DNA of 64,000 nt from Eubacterium sp. (GCA_022511265.1 JAFLRX010000003.1:61372-125371); one strand, 5' to 3'. Positions 54,174-62,501 are shown, numbered from the stretch's first letter. Numbers and translations: made by a program. Notes: generated by a model not told the origin, from the sequence alone.

Positions 54174-54360
54174 GTAAGGAAAATCTGACAGCAGCAGGCG
54201 CAATAACCCAATTTACTATCCCCCTGCTGTAAAAACGAATAAAAAGCACTGTAATGCCTGCGCCAACAAGCATTTACAGAAAAGATAATACGGTGTGAAT
54301 ATCTTTATAATAAACCTTTTTTATTCGTTTGTCAAGAGATTACGACAAAAAAGCATATAC
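54174..54360 (+). other. Structured 5' leader of the early operon
   Basis: About 190 nt without a gene. Complementary pairs: CAGCAGG/CCTGCTG around 54191-54229, GGCGCA/TGCGCC around 54198-54260, and long arms AAACGAATAAAAAG (54233-54246) and CTTTTTTATTCGTTT (54316-54330). The leader could fold into alternative structures and control entry into the operon. Confidence 0.5.
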
Positions 54361-54373
54361 GGAGGTGATTCTT

Positions 54374-54568
54374 ATTAACGAGTATAGGCTCTTTCGTGCG
54401 GAGATCAGCCGAGTTAAAAAACTCAGAGGGCTGACAAACAAGGACCTTGCCAACATGACAGGCTATAAGCAGTCAACAATAGAGGCGTTCATGCTTAACC
54501 GTCCGGGTCGCAATGCGAGCGATAACGTCGCGCGTGCTCTGTCAAAGGCTCTAAACATTGACATTTAA
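54374..54568 (+). CDS. Phage XRE-like helix-turn-helix protein (Cro-like), ATT start
   Basis: 64 residues if it starts at ATT 54374, which is 8 nt after a strong GGAGG (54361-54365). The only upstream conventional start in frame is TTG 54329, without a ribosome site, and GTG 54365 lies inside the GGAGG. The protein NEYRLFRAEISRVKKLRGLTNKDLANMTGYKQSTIEAFM..RALSKALNI has a clear helix-turn-helix. As first early gene it should act like Cro or an early activator. Confidence 0.75.
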   Translation: MNEYRLFRAEISRVKKLRGLTNKDLANMTGYKQSTIEAFMLNRPGRNASDNVARALSKALNIDI

Positions 54569-54583
54569 GGAGGTGTAAAACAA

Positions 54584-54889
54584 ATGCCAAACGAAATAAG
54601 GGTAAGAGTGCCGCAGCCTGTGTCTTTAGAGGTAGTGATAAAAACTTACCTTGAAAAGAACGAAATCGGCAACAAGGACATTATTGCCATATTCGGCAAT
54701 ATGGGCGGCGATAGAGTTTCTAAGCTAAAAAAGCTCGCCAGGACAGAAATGCAAAAAAACGGGGTGCTGTCTTGGGACGCGAATGCTGTCAACACCGAGT
54801 GTGCTTATCAGGCTTGGAATATTGATGTCGAAAGCGTTATCAAAAAGTTTTCACGATTAAAAAAACTGTTTGGAAGTGAGACTGTATGA
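54584..54889 (+). CDS. Small phage early protein, unknown
   Basis: 101 residues after a strong AAGGAGGTG site. Mostly helical, with EIGNKDIIAIFGNMGGDRVSKLKKLAR resembling a helix-turn-helix-like segment at about 27-53. No family assigned. Its stop overlaps the next start. Confidence 0.7.
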   Translation: MPNEIRVRVPQPVSLEVVIKTYLEKNEIGNKDIIAIFGNMGGDRVSKLKKLARTEMQKNGVLSWDANAVNTECAYQAWNIDVESVIKKFSRLKKLFGSETV

Positions 54890-55116
54890 CAAACGACGAG
54901 TTAAAGACCGCCCTGCTCTCAGGCAAGCCGGTATATCACCAGTGCAAATACGCGGACAAGCCGTCACCGTACATAGTAAGCGGTATCGTATACCGCAAAG
55001 ACATTAAAGGAAAAATCAAAATATCGGTAGAATTACAGAATATAAGCGGCAATAAAAGTATTCTGATAGTCTCGCCGAGGGCATTGAAAAAGGAGGTTCC
55101 AAATGAGATTGCTTAA
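54886..55116 (+). CDS. Small phage early protein, unknown
   Basis: 76 residues. ATGA overlap with the preceding gene. Beta-rich: KPVYHQCKYADKPSPYIVSGIVYRKDIKGKIKISVELQ, compatible with a small SH3-like fold. Function unknown. Confidence 0.65.
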   Translation: MTNDELKTALLSGKPVYHQCKYADKPSPYIVSGIVYRKDIKGKIKISVELQNISGNKSILIVSPRALKKEVPNEIA

Positions 55117-55339
55117 ACTCCTCCGCCGCAAAACCTACATAATAATCACTTCAGCCCTGCGGCTGCTTATCACCGCGTTTTTCGGCGTTCTTACCGCCGT
55201 GTGGTTTGTCAGTGCGGTATACGCCCAGCGCGGCTACTACGCCGTAGGCGGCGAGTGGATAGTGATTATAGGCATAACATACGCGATTTGGAAACTGGCC
55301 GGGCATGTTGCGAGAATGTGGTGGGAGGATTTTGTGTGA
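55103..55339 (+). CDS. Small phage membrane protein
   Basis: 78 residues. Basic N-terminus then two hydrophobic segments (about 14-34 and 45-62). GGAGG upstream of ATG 55103; overlaps both neighbours. Function unknown. Confidence 0.65.
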   Translation: MRLLKLLRRKTYIIITSALRLLITAFFGVLTAVWFVSAVYAQRGYYAVGGEWIVIIGITYAIWKLAGHVARMWWEDFV

Positions 55340-55518
55340 AAAAGAAAAAAATTGTGAAAGAATTAAAAAATCACGCTGATCTCCTAAAACGTATCGTAGA
55401 TGGGTACAGAAAACAGTATGGGCCTACAAAGGATTACTATAAAGGTTACAACGAAGGGCTAGCCGATGGTTTTGACCATGCTGCTAAATGGCTCCAAGAA
55501 ATAATAGACAAAGCATAA
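55336..55518 (+). CDS. Small basic phage protein, unknown
   Basis: 60 residues from GTG 55336, overlapping the preceding stop. Sequence begins KKKKIVKELKNHADLLKRI and contains a repeated YYKGYNEGLADGFDHAAKWL amphipathic helix typical of small phage early proteins. Followed by a hairpin CCCGCC-TAGA-GGCGGG (55525-55540) without a downstream T-run. Confidence 0.65.
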   Translation: MKKKKIVKELKNHADLLKRIVDGYRKQYGPTKDYYKGYNEGLADGFDHAAKWLQEIIDKA

Positions 55519-55618
55519 AAAATCCCCGCCTAGAGGCGGGAAAAGAAGTTATAAGAAATTGCTTGTGGCCTTATTATATCAGATTACAGTTCTGATGTCA
55601 AGGGGCGGAAAGGAAAAG

Positions 55619-56110
55619 ATGAACACTAAGAAAAGAGTTTTAGACGTTGCGTGCGGTTCAAAAATGTTTTGGTTTGACAAAAACAATCACGATGTTGAGT
55701 TTTGCGATAACAGGCAAGTTCCATATCACGAATTTTATCCGCATAGATACATCGAAATCAAGCCGGACACCGTTTGCGATTTCACACAGTTACCGTTTGA
55801 GGACAAAACATACAGACTCGTTGTTTTTGACCCGCCGCACTTAAAACAGGTAGGCGATACGAGTTGGACAAAGTTAAAATACGGCCGCTTAGACGGAGAT
55901 TGGAAAGCAATGATTAAAAAAGGTTTTTCAGAGTGTTTCCCGGTGCTTGATGATGATGGAGTTTTAATATTTAAGTGGAGCGAGGTGCAAATACCGCTTA
56001 GCGCAATACTCCCACTTGCTCCGTTCACCCCTCTGTTCGGCCACAGGAGCGGCAAAAACATAAATACTCATTGGCTGTGCTTTATGAAGCCTAAGAGGGA
56101 GGATATATGA
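55619..56110 (+). CDS. Phage class I SAM-dependent methyltransferase
   Basis: 163 residues from ATG 55619, chosen for the GGAAAGGA site. Motif I is VLDVACGSKMFWF, and a catalytic-type DPPH motif lies in LVVFDPPHLKQVGDTSW, the pattern of amino-group (N6A/N4C) DNA methyltransferases. It lacks a recognisable target-recognition domain. First of three methyltransferase genes in a row. Confidence 0.78.
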   Translation: MNTKKRVLDVACGSKMFWFDKNNHDVEFCDNRQVPYHEFYPHRYIEIKPDTVCDFTQLPFEDKTYRLVVFDPPHLKQVGDTSWTKLKYGRLDGDWKAMIKKGFSECFPVLDDDGVLIFKWSEVQIPLSAILPLAPFTPLFGHRSGKNINTHWLCFMKPKREDI

Positions 56111-57718
56111 ACACTGAAAAAACACTAACCCTCGGCAGCCTGTTTGACGGGATAGGAGGGTTTCCGCTCGCGGGTGTCCTATCGGGCGTAAAACCCGTAT
56201 GGGCGGCGGAAGTCAACCCGCTGTGCATAGCAGTTACACGCCGACATTTCCCCGACATGATACATTATGGCGACGTCAGCAAGATAAACGGTGCAGACAT
56301 CCCGCCGGTCGATATAATTACATTCGGATCGCCGTGTCAAGATGTAAGCGTGGCTGGCGGAAGAAAAGGCATTAAGCACGAGGCGAACGGCGACGAAGAA
56401 ACGACCCGCAGCGGGCTGTTTTTCGAGGCTGTAAGGATAATATACGAAATGAGGGAGGCAACCAATGGATTATATCCAAGATACATTGTATGGGAGAACG
56501 TCCCCGGAGCGTTCAGCTCCCACGGTGGACGAGATTTTCAGACCGTGCTACAAGAAATCACAAAAACCGATATTCCAATGCCTGCAAGCGGACGGTGGGC
56601 AAACGCCGGAGTGGTACGAGGGAGCAGAATTTGCGCCGCTTGGAGAGTCTTTGACGCTCAATATTGGGGAGAGCCCCAGCGAAGAAAGCGTATCTACCTT
56701 ATCGGAAGTTTTGGAGATGATAGTGCCGCAAGAATACTGTTTAAGCGCGACAGCGTGCAGAGGTATCTTGCGCCGCGCAGAACGCAGGGGCAAAGAGTTG
56801 CCGCCGATACTGAAAGCGGCGTTGTTAGAGGTGATTGCCTCGCCTATGACGCAAGAGGAAATGGGGGGGGCAGACATAGCCCCGACAATGACGGGAGACC
56901 ATAACGGACATATTTCCGATTATACTGCCCTTGTTTGTTGCGCATGGGGTTTCCCTCTTGGATTTAGAGCGGAAAACACACAGGTGTATGACGAAAAGGC
57001 GACAACAATATGCAACGGAACGCGCCCCGGACATTGTAACGGTGTTATCTATACAATAGACCGTGCCGCATTTAATCAAGAAGAAAATGCCCTATACGCC
57101 GAAATATCGGACAGCATCACAGCAAAAGGACCGTCAGCGGTTGCGTATGGTGTGGATTGCCGAAACTATGCGATTAACAAAGAGTTATATCCGACTTTAC
57201 AGGCAAAAGAGAGTGGCGGACAGTCACTGAACTACTCGGGAGCAGTATGTTATAACATCTGCTCAGATAAAAGCAACGCAATGTTATCGGACAACCCGTA
57301 CTCCGGGATATACAAGACGGAAATAACCCGCACCCTTGACGGTAACGGTGGAAACCACACTTGTAATCAAGGCGGCACTATTATACTGCAAAGGCTTATC
57401 AAATGGATAATCCGCCGCCTTACTCCGCTGGAAGAAGAACGTTTGCAGGGCTATCCCGATTATTGGACTACCCTACCAAAAATAACGGATATGTCGGAAG
57501 AGGACTACGAATTTTGGAAAACCGTTCTCTTCACGGACAAGCAGTTGAGGGGCAAGAAATACACTGCTCCGACCAAAACGCGATTGATAAAGTGGTATAA
57601 CGAGCTTGACAAAGACGGTCCGCGTTACATGGCTTGTGGTAATTCGATAGCTGTTCCCTGCGGCTTAAGGGTTGTTGGGGGCATAGCGGATTATATCAGA
57701 GGGAGTGAGGACACATGA
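56107..57718 (+). CDS. C5-cytosine DNA methyltransferase, frameshifted at a G8 tract
   Basis: The N-terminal part (56107-56904 in the frame read) holds motif I LGSLFDGIGGFPLAG, catalytic PCQDVSVAGGRKG, ENV in VWENVPGAF, and QRRKRIYLIG. The C-terminal motifs LTPLEEERLQGYPDYW (IX) and MACGNSIAVPCGLRVVGG (X) are in another frame ending at 57718. The frames join at eight Gs (56863-56870): with seven Gs the protein would be continuous, 536 residues, reading GNGGADIAPTMTGDH. As written, translation stops at 56904 without motifs IX-X, so no active enzyme is expected. Overlaps both flanking methyltransferase genes by 4 nt. Confidence 0.9.
56863..56870 (+). repeat. Homopolymeric G8 tract, candidate phase-variation switch
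   Basis: Eight consecutive Gs inside the cytosine methyltransferase gene. Loss of one G restores the full frame (1611 nt, 537 codons with stop). Confidence 0.8.
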
Positions 57719-58326
57719 CAAATAAAGACTGGACAGGCAACACGCACAGCACTTTTGTTACGCTCGGCGCGTCTAATCATGTCGACCATGAGCGGCAACA
57801 GCATGACTATTATGCGACTGACCCTCGCGCTATGGAGTTGTTGCTTGAGGTCGAGAGGTTTAACCCGCTGATATGGGAGCCTGCTTGCGGCGGGGGGCAC
57901 TTGTCTGAGGTGCTCAGAAAGCACAAATATTCCGTAATCAGTACGGACTTATACCCGCAGGGATACGGTTCAAACAAGCCGTTTGATTTTCTTTCGGACA
58001 AGGTTACATATTTTTCGGGCGACATCATAACAAACCCACCCTATAAATACGCCATTGAATTTGTGCAAAAGGCTCTCGATATAGTCAGACCGAGTGGGAA
58101 AGTAGCTATGTTTCTAAAACTCTTATTTCTAGAAACCAACAAGCGAAGAAAGCTGTTTGAGGAGCAGCCGTTTAAGACGCTGTATGTCTCCTCGGGACGG
58201 ATAAGGTGCGCTATGAACGGTGATTTCGAGCAATACAAAGACGCGGGCGGCGGTGCCACCGCTTACGGGTGGTTTGTATGGGAGAAAGGCTTTCACGGCG
58301 ACCCTGTTATAAAATGGATAAATTGA
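57715..58326 (+). CDS. Phage N6-adenine DNA methyltransferase (Dam-like)
   Basis: 203 residues. Motif I WEPACGGGHLSEVL and catalytic NPPY in DIITNPPYKYAIEF; D-Y-Y-A-T-D-P N-terminal motif. It methylates adenine in DNA, most likely to protect phage DNA from host restriction. ATGA overlap with the cytosine methyltransferase. No restriction endonuclease gene accompanies it. Confidence 0.88.
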   Translation: MTNKDWTGNTHSTFVTLGASNHVDHERQQHDYYATDPRAMELLLEVERFNPLIWEPACGGGHLSEVLRKHKYSVISTDLYPQGYGSNKPFDFLSDKVTYFSGDIITNPPYKYAIEFVQKALDIVRPSGKVAMFLKLLFLETNKRRKLFEEQPFKTLYVSSGRIRCAMNGDFEQYKDAGGGATAYGWFVWEKGFHGDPVIKWIN

Positions 58327-58337
58327 GGAGGTATAAA

Positions 58338-58601
58338 ATGCCAAAATACATAAACGCTGACGAGCTTATAAAAGACCGTGTAAGCAACGACCCTGTTGTT
58401 ATTGCGGCGAAATGTGCGCCCGCTGCTGATGTTCAGGAGGTAAAGCACGGGAAGTGGAGCGATAAAATGGTAAGCTATAAAGATGAACTATTCGGTGACC
58501 TGACTTTCGGGTTTAGGTGCTCTGTTTGTGGCAGCATACTTAATAAGACTAAATATTGTGGAAACTGCGGTGCGATAATGGACGGAGGTGAGAAAGAATG
58601 A
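58338..58601 (+). CDS. Small phage zinc-ribbon protein
   Basis: 87 residues from ATG 58338 (GAGGAGG site). MPKYINADELIKDRVSNDPVVIAAKCAPAADVQEVKHGKW is a common N-terminal block of phage proteins in Clostridia; the C-terminus is a zinc ribbon CSVCG ... CGNCG. Function unknown. Confidence 0.75.
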   Translation: MPKYINADELIKDRVSNDPVVIAAKCAPAADVQEVKHGKWSDKMVSYKDELFGDLTFGFRCSVCGSILNKTKYCGNCGAIMDGGEKE

Positions 58602-58789
58602 AATCTAAAACAGACCTTAAACCCTGCCCGTTCTGCGGCAGGAAAGTTATAGTGGCACACGACTTGCCTGTGCCGATTACATTTTTTAGATGTGAAAACA
58701 AAAGCTGTGGAGCGATAGTATCTTTTTGCGGCATAGAAAAGCCAGAACCGGACAACGTGATAGCAAATTGGAACAGGAGAACACAATGA
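58598..58789 (+). CDS. Lar-like restriction alleviation zinc-finger protein
   Basis: 63 residues. KPCPFCGRKVIVAHD..FFRCENKSCGAIV..AIANWNRR-type pattern (here VIANWNRRT) fits the Lar family (restriction alleviation). Such proteins ease host type I restriction in the founding example. Overlaps both neighbours by 4 nt. Confidence 0.75.
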   Translation: MKSKTDLKPCPFCGRKVIVAHDLPVPITFFRCENKSCGAIVSFCGIEKPEPDNVIANWNRRTQ

Positions 58790-58956
58790 TTAAATGCAAC
58801 AACTGCGGACACATCCTCCACAGTTGGGACGAGGCGATACGCGATACAGAGGTGCTGGCGTGGATAGATAACAGTCCGTACCCTCAAGAGGCGTTATATT
58901 GCCCTGAGTGTGGGATAGACGATATTTATGAGGACGAGGAGGAAGAATATGCCTAA
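58786..58956 (+). CDS. Small phage zinc-binding acidic protein
   Basis: 56 residues from ATG 58786 (ATGA overlap). Two CxxC pairs (CNNCGH, CPECG) and a very acidic C-terminus (YEDEEEEYA). Function unknown. Confidence 0.65.
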   Translation: MIKCNNCGHILHSWDEAIRDTEVLAWIDNSPYPQEALYCPECGIDDIYEDEEEEYA

Positions 58957-59878
58957 AATCATTGTTAAGACAGCGGGTTTATCCCGTGACGAGTGGCTGG
59001 AATATCGCCGCAAAGGTATAGGCGGCAGCGATGCCGCCATTATATGCGGATTAAACCCGTGGAGCAGTCTTGTTACCCTTTGGGCGGACAAGATGGGGAC
59101 AATACCCGATAAGGCTGACAGCGAGGCAATGCGGCAAGGGCGAGACCTTGAGGATTATGTTGCCCAGCGTTTTGCCGAGGCTACAGGAAAGAAAGTACGC
59201 CGCCGCAACGCGATGTTCCGGCACGATGACTATGAGTTTCTAACCGCGAATATCGACCGCGAAATCGTCGGAGAGAACGCAGGGCTTGAGTGTAAAACAA
59301 CAACGCAGTTTAACAAGTCGGATTTTGAAAATGGAGAAATTCCGCTGTACTATCTCTGCCAGTGTCGACACTATATGAATGTTATGGGCTACGACAGAAT
59401 GTACCTCGCGGTACTTGTTACCGGCAGCGCGTTTTACTGGTTTGTCATAGACCATGACGCGGAAGAAGAGGCGGCTTTGCAGCAGCTGGAAATAGACTTC
59501 TGGAATGATTATGTTGTTCCCGAAGTTTGCCCGCCGCCGGACGGCAGCGAGGTGACAACCTCCGCTCTGGGCGAGTTTGCCAGAGAAGATGACAGCGAGG
59601 CGATGATGCTTGAGCATGAGGAACTTGCCGACAGTTATTTTAAGCTAGGCAAGGAAATGGACAGGCTTAAAAAAGAGCGCGAAGAGGTCAAGCAGCAGCT
59701 TATCTTGAATATGAGCGGTGCAGCACGTGGTTGCACCGTGAACTATAAACTCTCGTTTGCCAGTTCTGAGAGAAATTCCGTTGACAGCAAGAAATTAAAA
59801 GCAAAATACCCGGAAATATACCGCGAGGTATTATATACAAGCAGCGTCAGACAATTCCGTCTGACAGAAAGGAAGTAA
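58949..59878 (+). CDS. YqaJ-type phage alkaline exonuclease
   Basis: 309 residues from ATG 58949 (GAGGAGGAAG site). YqaJ/LambdaExo core: RKGIGGSDAAIICGLNPW, MRQGRDLEDYVAQRF, ANIDREIVGENAGLECKTT (the D-EXK active site) and YLCQCRHYMNVMGYD. A C-terminal coiled segment follows. Directly before recT, it forms a two-component single-strand annealing recombination system. Confidence 0.9.
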   Translation: MPKIIVKTAGLSRDEWLEYRRKGIGGSDAAIICGLNPWSSLVTLWADKMGTIPDKADSEAMRQGRDLEDYVAQRFAEATGKKVRRRNAMFRHDDYEFLTANIDREIVGENAGLECKTTTQFNKSDFENGEIPLYYLCQCRHYMNVMGYDRMYLAVLVTGSAFYWFVIDHDAEEEAALQQLEIDFWNDYVVPEVCPPPDGSEVTTSALGEFAREDDSEAMMLEHEELADSYFKLGKEMDRLKKEREEVKQQLILNMSGAARGCTVNYKLSFASSERNSVDSKKLKAKYPEIYREVLYTSSVRQFRLTERK

Positions 59879-59880
59879 AT

Positions 59881-60750
59881 ATGAAAACCACAAACACGGC
59901 AGGTGTAATCACCAAAGCAGCACAGACACAGGTCGCAAAGACAGAAAAGCCTAAGAACCCTATGGAGGCGTTACTCAATCATTCATCGACTATTGAAACG
60001 TTGCAGAAAGCGTTGAAAGAGAACGCTGGGGCATATGCCGCCTCTATTCTCGACCTGTACAATTCCGACACTTACCTTAGGCAGTGTGAGCCTAAACAGG
60101 TATTTGGTGAGTGCTTAAAGGCAGTATCACTTAAACTGCCTATAAACAAACAGCTCGGCTTTGCGTACATAGTACCGTATAGAGATAAGAGCGGCAAGCA
60201 AACACCGCAATTCCAGATAGGATACAAGGGCTTATTACAGCTTTGCCAGCGGACGGGTATGTATAAGTATATCAACGCTGACGTGGTCTATGAGGGCGAA
60301 TTTCAGGGACTTAACAAGCTGACAGGCGAGCTTGACCTCACCGGCGAAAAGATTTCAGATAAGGTGGTCGGCTATTTTGCGTATATCGAGACGCTGAACG
60401 GCTTTAGCCACGGCAAATATATGACGGCTGAGGCTGTCGTTGCTCACGCAAAGAGATTTAGCAAGTCATATAACAGCAGCTCGTCAGCGTGGAAAACAGA
60501 CTTTGACAGCATGGCAATCAAGACCGTGCTGCGCCTGTTGCTCTCGCATTACGGGTATATGTCCGTGGGAATGATGAACGCATTTAATGCCGAGGACACA
60601 AACGAGAATAACAACGTTATTGAGACTACTATCGAGCCAATAGAGGAAACCGTTATCGAGGCAGAGGCAGTTATTGCTGATGCAGAGCCTACCACGCCCG
60701 AAACGCCCACCACAGAGGACGAGCCGTACCCTTTCGGTGATGCCGAATGA
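59881..60750 (+). CDS. recT: RecT single-strand annealing protein
   Basis: 289 residues. SLKLPINKQLGFAYIVPYRDKSGKQTPQFQIGYKGLLQLCQRTG is the RecT signature; C-terminal tail is acidic, Thr/Glu-rich and ends PYPFGDAE. It anneals ssDNA made by the YqaJ nuclease encoded 2 nt upstream. The acidic PYPF tail resembles the SSB tip and could bind the same partners. Confidence 0.93.
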   Translation: MKTTNTAGVITKAAQTQVAKTEKPKNPMEALLNHSSTIETLQKALKENAGAYAASILDLYNSDTYLRQCEPKQVFGECLKAVSLKLPINKQLGFAYIVPYRDKSGKQTPQFQIGYKGLLQLCQRTGMYKYINADVVYEGEFQGLNKLTGELDLTGEKISDKVVGYFAYIETLNGFSHGKYMTAEAVVAHAKRFSKSYNSSSSAWKTDFDSMAIKTVLRLLLSHYGYMSVGMMNAFNAEDTNENNNVIETTIEPIEETVIEAEAVIADAEPTTPETPTTEDEPYPFGDAE

Positions 60751-61109
60751 CGTACAGGTACACTATCGACCGCATACCGCCCAGTAATAACAAGTATATT
60801 GGGCGGAATGCCCGGTGGGAATACGGCAAAGTTAAGTCAGAATGGGCGCAGCTTATAAAGTGCTGCTGCCGTCCAGTGCCTAAAGCACCGCTGAAAAAGG
60901 CGGTGGTGGAACTGACATACTATTTCCCTGACCGCAAGCGGCGCGATCCCGACAACTACTCCGGCAAGATGATACTTGACGGGCTGGTGCGGGCTGGAAT
61001 ACTGGTAGACGATAGCTTTGATTGCATCATACTCAGCATACGCGCAGGGTATGATAAGAAAAATCCAAGAACAGAAATAACGATAACGGAGGTAGACGAT
61101 ATTGTATAA
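60747..61109 (+). CDS. rusA: RusA-type Holliday junction resolvase
   Basis: 120 residues. RIPPSNNKYIGRNARW, YFPDRKRRDPDNYSGKMILDGLVRAGILVDDSFDCI: catalytic aspartates in DPDN and DD are present. Resolves branched phage replication intermediates. ATGA overlap with recT. Confidence 0.92.
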   Translation: MTYRYTIDRIPPSNNKYIGRNARWEYGKVKSEWAQLIKCCCRPVPKAPLKKAVVELTYYFPDRKRRDPDNYSGKMILDGLVRAGILVDDSFDCIILSIRAGYDKKNPRTEITITEVDDIV

Positions 61110-61527
61110 CAAGGTAATTTTAATGGGTCGTATAGCAAACGACCTTGAGCTGAAATCGACGCAGAACGGCGCGTCCGTGCTGTCGTTCCGGCTGGCGGTA
61201 GACCGCAGGTATCAACCCGACCCTAACGATCATCTGACGGACTTTTTTAACATCGTTGCGTGGCGCAACAATGCGGAGTTTATAAGCAAGTATTTCTCAA
61301 AGGGTCGCATGATACACATTGATGGAGAGCTGCAAACCCGCACATATGACGATAAGGACGGTAAGACGGTATATGTCACCGAGGTACTGGTTGACAGAGT
61401 ATCATTTACCGGGGACAAGTCAGAGGGTGGCACTAAGCCGCAGACAAAAACACCCGCATCTCCTGCTGCTGCCGAGGTACAGGCGGAGCAACCGACAGAG
61501 GGCGAGGATGATGATTATCCGTTTTAA
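61102..61527 (+). CDS. ssb: Phage single-stranded DNA-binding protein
   Basis: 141 residues from TTG 61102, with GGAGG at the right distance. OB fold: NKVILMGRIANDLELKSTQNGASVLSFRLAVDR, FFNIVAWRN, KGRMIHIDGELQTR. The C-terminal tail ends EDDDYPF, the interaction tip of SSB (usual DDDIPF). Confidence 0.95.
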   Translation: MYNKVILMGRIANDLELKSTQNGASVLSFRLAVDRRYQPDPNDHLTDFFNIVAWRNNAEFISKYFSKGRMIHIDGELQTRTYDDKDGKTVYVTEVLVDRVSFTGDKSEGGTKPQTKTPASPAAAEVQAEQPTEGEDDDYPF

Positions 61528-61545
61528 TGTTTGGGGGTGGAGTGA

Positions 61546-62283
61546 GTGCGGGAAGATAGGGCTGGAGGTTTTATAGTCCTCCACCGAAAAATGCTTAAAT
61601 GGGAATGGTACGACGACATAAACACTAAAGCGTTATTTCTGCACCTGCTCCTGACGGCTAATTACGAGCAGAAGAAATGGCGAGGAATAACGATTGAACG
61701 CGGACAAGTGGTAACGTCTCTAAGGAACCTGAGCGATACGCTTGGTGTAAGCAAGAATACGATACTGCGGTCACTAAAAAAGTTGGAAAGTACCGGCGAG
61801 GTGAAACGCAAAGCAACCGCTGAATATACGATTATAACGCTGAATAATTACTGTCGGTATCAAGATGTTGGGACACTAACGGAACCGCAAGAGGGACACA
61901 AGCGGGACACTAACGGAACCGCAAACGGAACCCTACATAACAAAGAGAACAAAGAAAACAATGATAACAAGGGGAACAAGTACGCGCGCGCGCGAGGCAC
62001 TGACGCAAGCGCAGAATTTTCTCCTGCTCCAGCAGAAGTTACCGAGCAGGACTTGATAGACAGGTACGGTATCGAGGCGACAGAGAAGTACAAGAAAAAA
62101 TTCCAGCGGTGGTGTGAGAAAAAAGGCGTCACCAGGCGTGAATGTATATCGACCATAGCGGGCTGGATGGAAAGTGATGGGGTTAAGAAGCCACAGGAGA
62201 AGAATAGCAGCCTTGATATAGCTGCTGTCTACAAAGCGGTATTGGATCAGTACAAAACAGATAGCAGAAAGGATAAACAATGA
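61546..62283 (+). CDS. Phage replisome organiser / DnaD-like replication protein
   Basis: 245 residues from GTG 61546. N-terminal winged helix (FIVLHRKMLKWEWYDDINTKALFLHLLLTANYE ... LSDTLGVSKNTILRSLKKL) typical of phage replisome organisers, an Asn/Lys-rich linker (about 125-150), and a C-terminal part ending with KNSSLDIAAVYKAVLDQYK (219-237). This tail copies that of the chromosomal DnaD (14 of 19 positions identical). No phage helicase loader follows, so it may recruit the host loader. Confidence 0.85.
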   Translation: MREDRAGGFIVLHRKMLKWEWYDDINTKALFLHLLLTANYEQKKWRGITIERGQVVTSLRNLSDTLGVSKNTILRSLKKLESTGEVKRKATAEYTIITLNNYCRYQDVGTLTEPQEGHKRDTNGTANGTLHNKENKENNDNKGNKYARARGTDASAEFSPAPAEVTEQDLIDRYGIEATEKYKKKFQRWCEKKGVTRRECISTIAGWMESDGVKKPQEKNSSLDIAAVYKAVLDQYKTDSRKDKQ

Positions 62284-62468
62284 GCAGAGATACTAACTAC
62301 AGCGTGTGCCCGTATTACCGATATGAGCGTCCACAGTCAGTCCATTGCGAGGGCATTGTGGAGGGGCAAACAGTAAAGATTAACTTCCGTGATAAAGAGA
62401 AACGGCAGAAATGGGGTTGTACTTTCTGTCGGGATAGGTTTAAGGACTGTCCGTATTATCTTGATTAG
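62280..62468 (+). CDS. Small cysteine-rich phage protein
   Basis: 62 residues, ATGA overlap with the replication gene. VCPYYRYERPQSVHCEG, CTFCRDRFKDCPYY: six cysteines, probably zinc-binding. Common last gene after phage replication proteins in Clostridia; function unknown. Confidence 0.75.
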   Translation: MSRDTNYSVCPYYRYERPQSVHCEGIVEGQTVKINFRDKEKRQKWGCTFCRDRFKDCPYYLD

Positions 62469-62501
62469 CATTAAACCTAAAAACATGAATTTCGAAAAAA
62501 C

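Noticed and set aside
54584..54889. Calling the second early phage gene an anti-repressor
   Set aside because: No Ant, KilA or BRO motif is visible; left as unknown.
55524..55540. Terminator after the small basic phage gene
   Set aside because: The CCCGCC/GGCGGG hairpin is followed by As, not Ts, on the plus strand, and no minus-strand gene ends there.
56465..56860. Apparent start of a separate 417-residue protein within the cytosine methyltransferase gene
   Set aside because: Up to the G8 tract this frame is only the shadow of the methyltransferase N-terminus; real homology in that frame begins after the tract.
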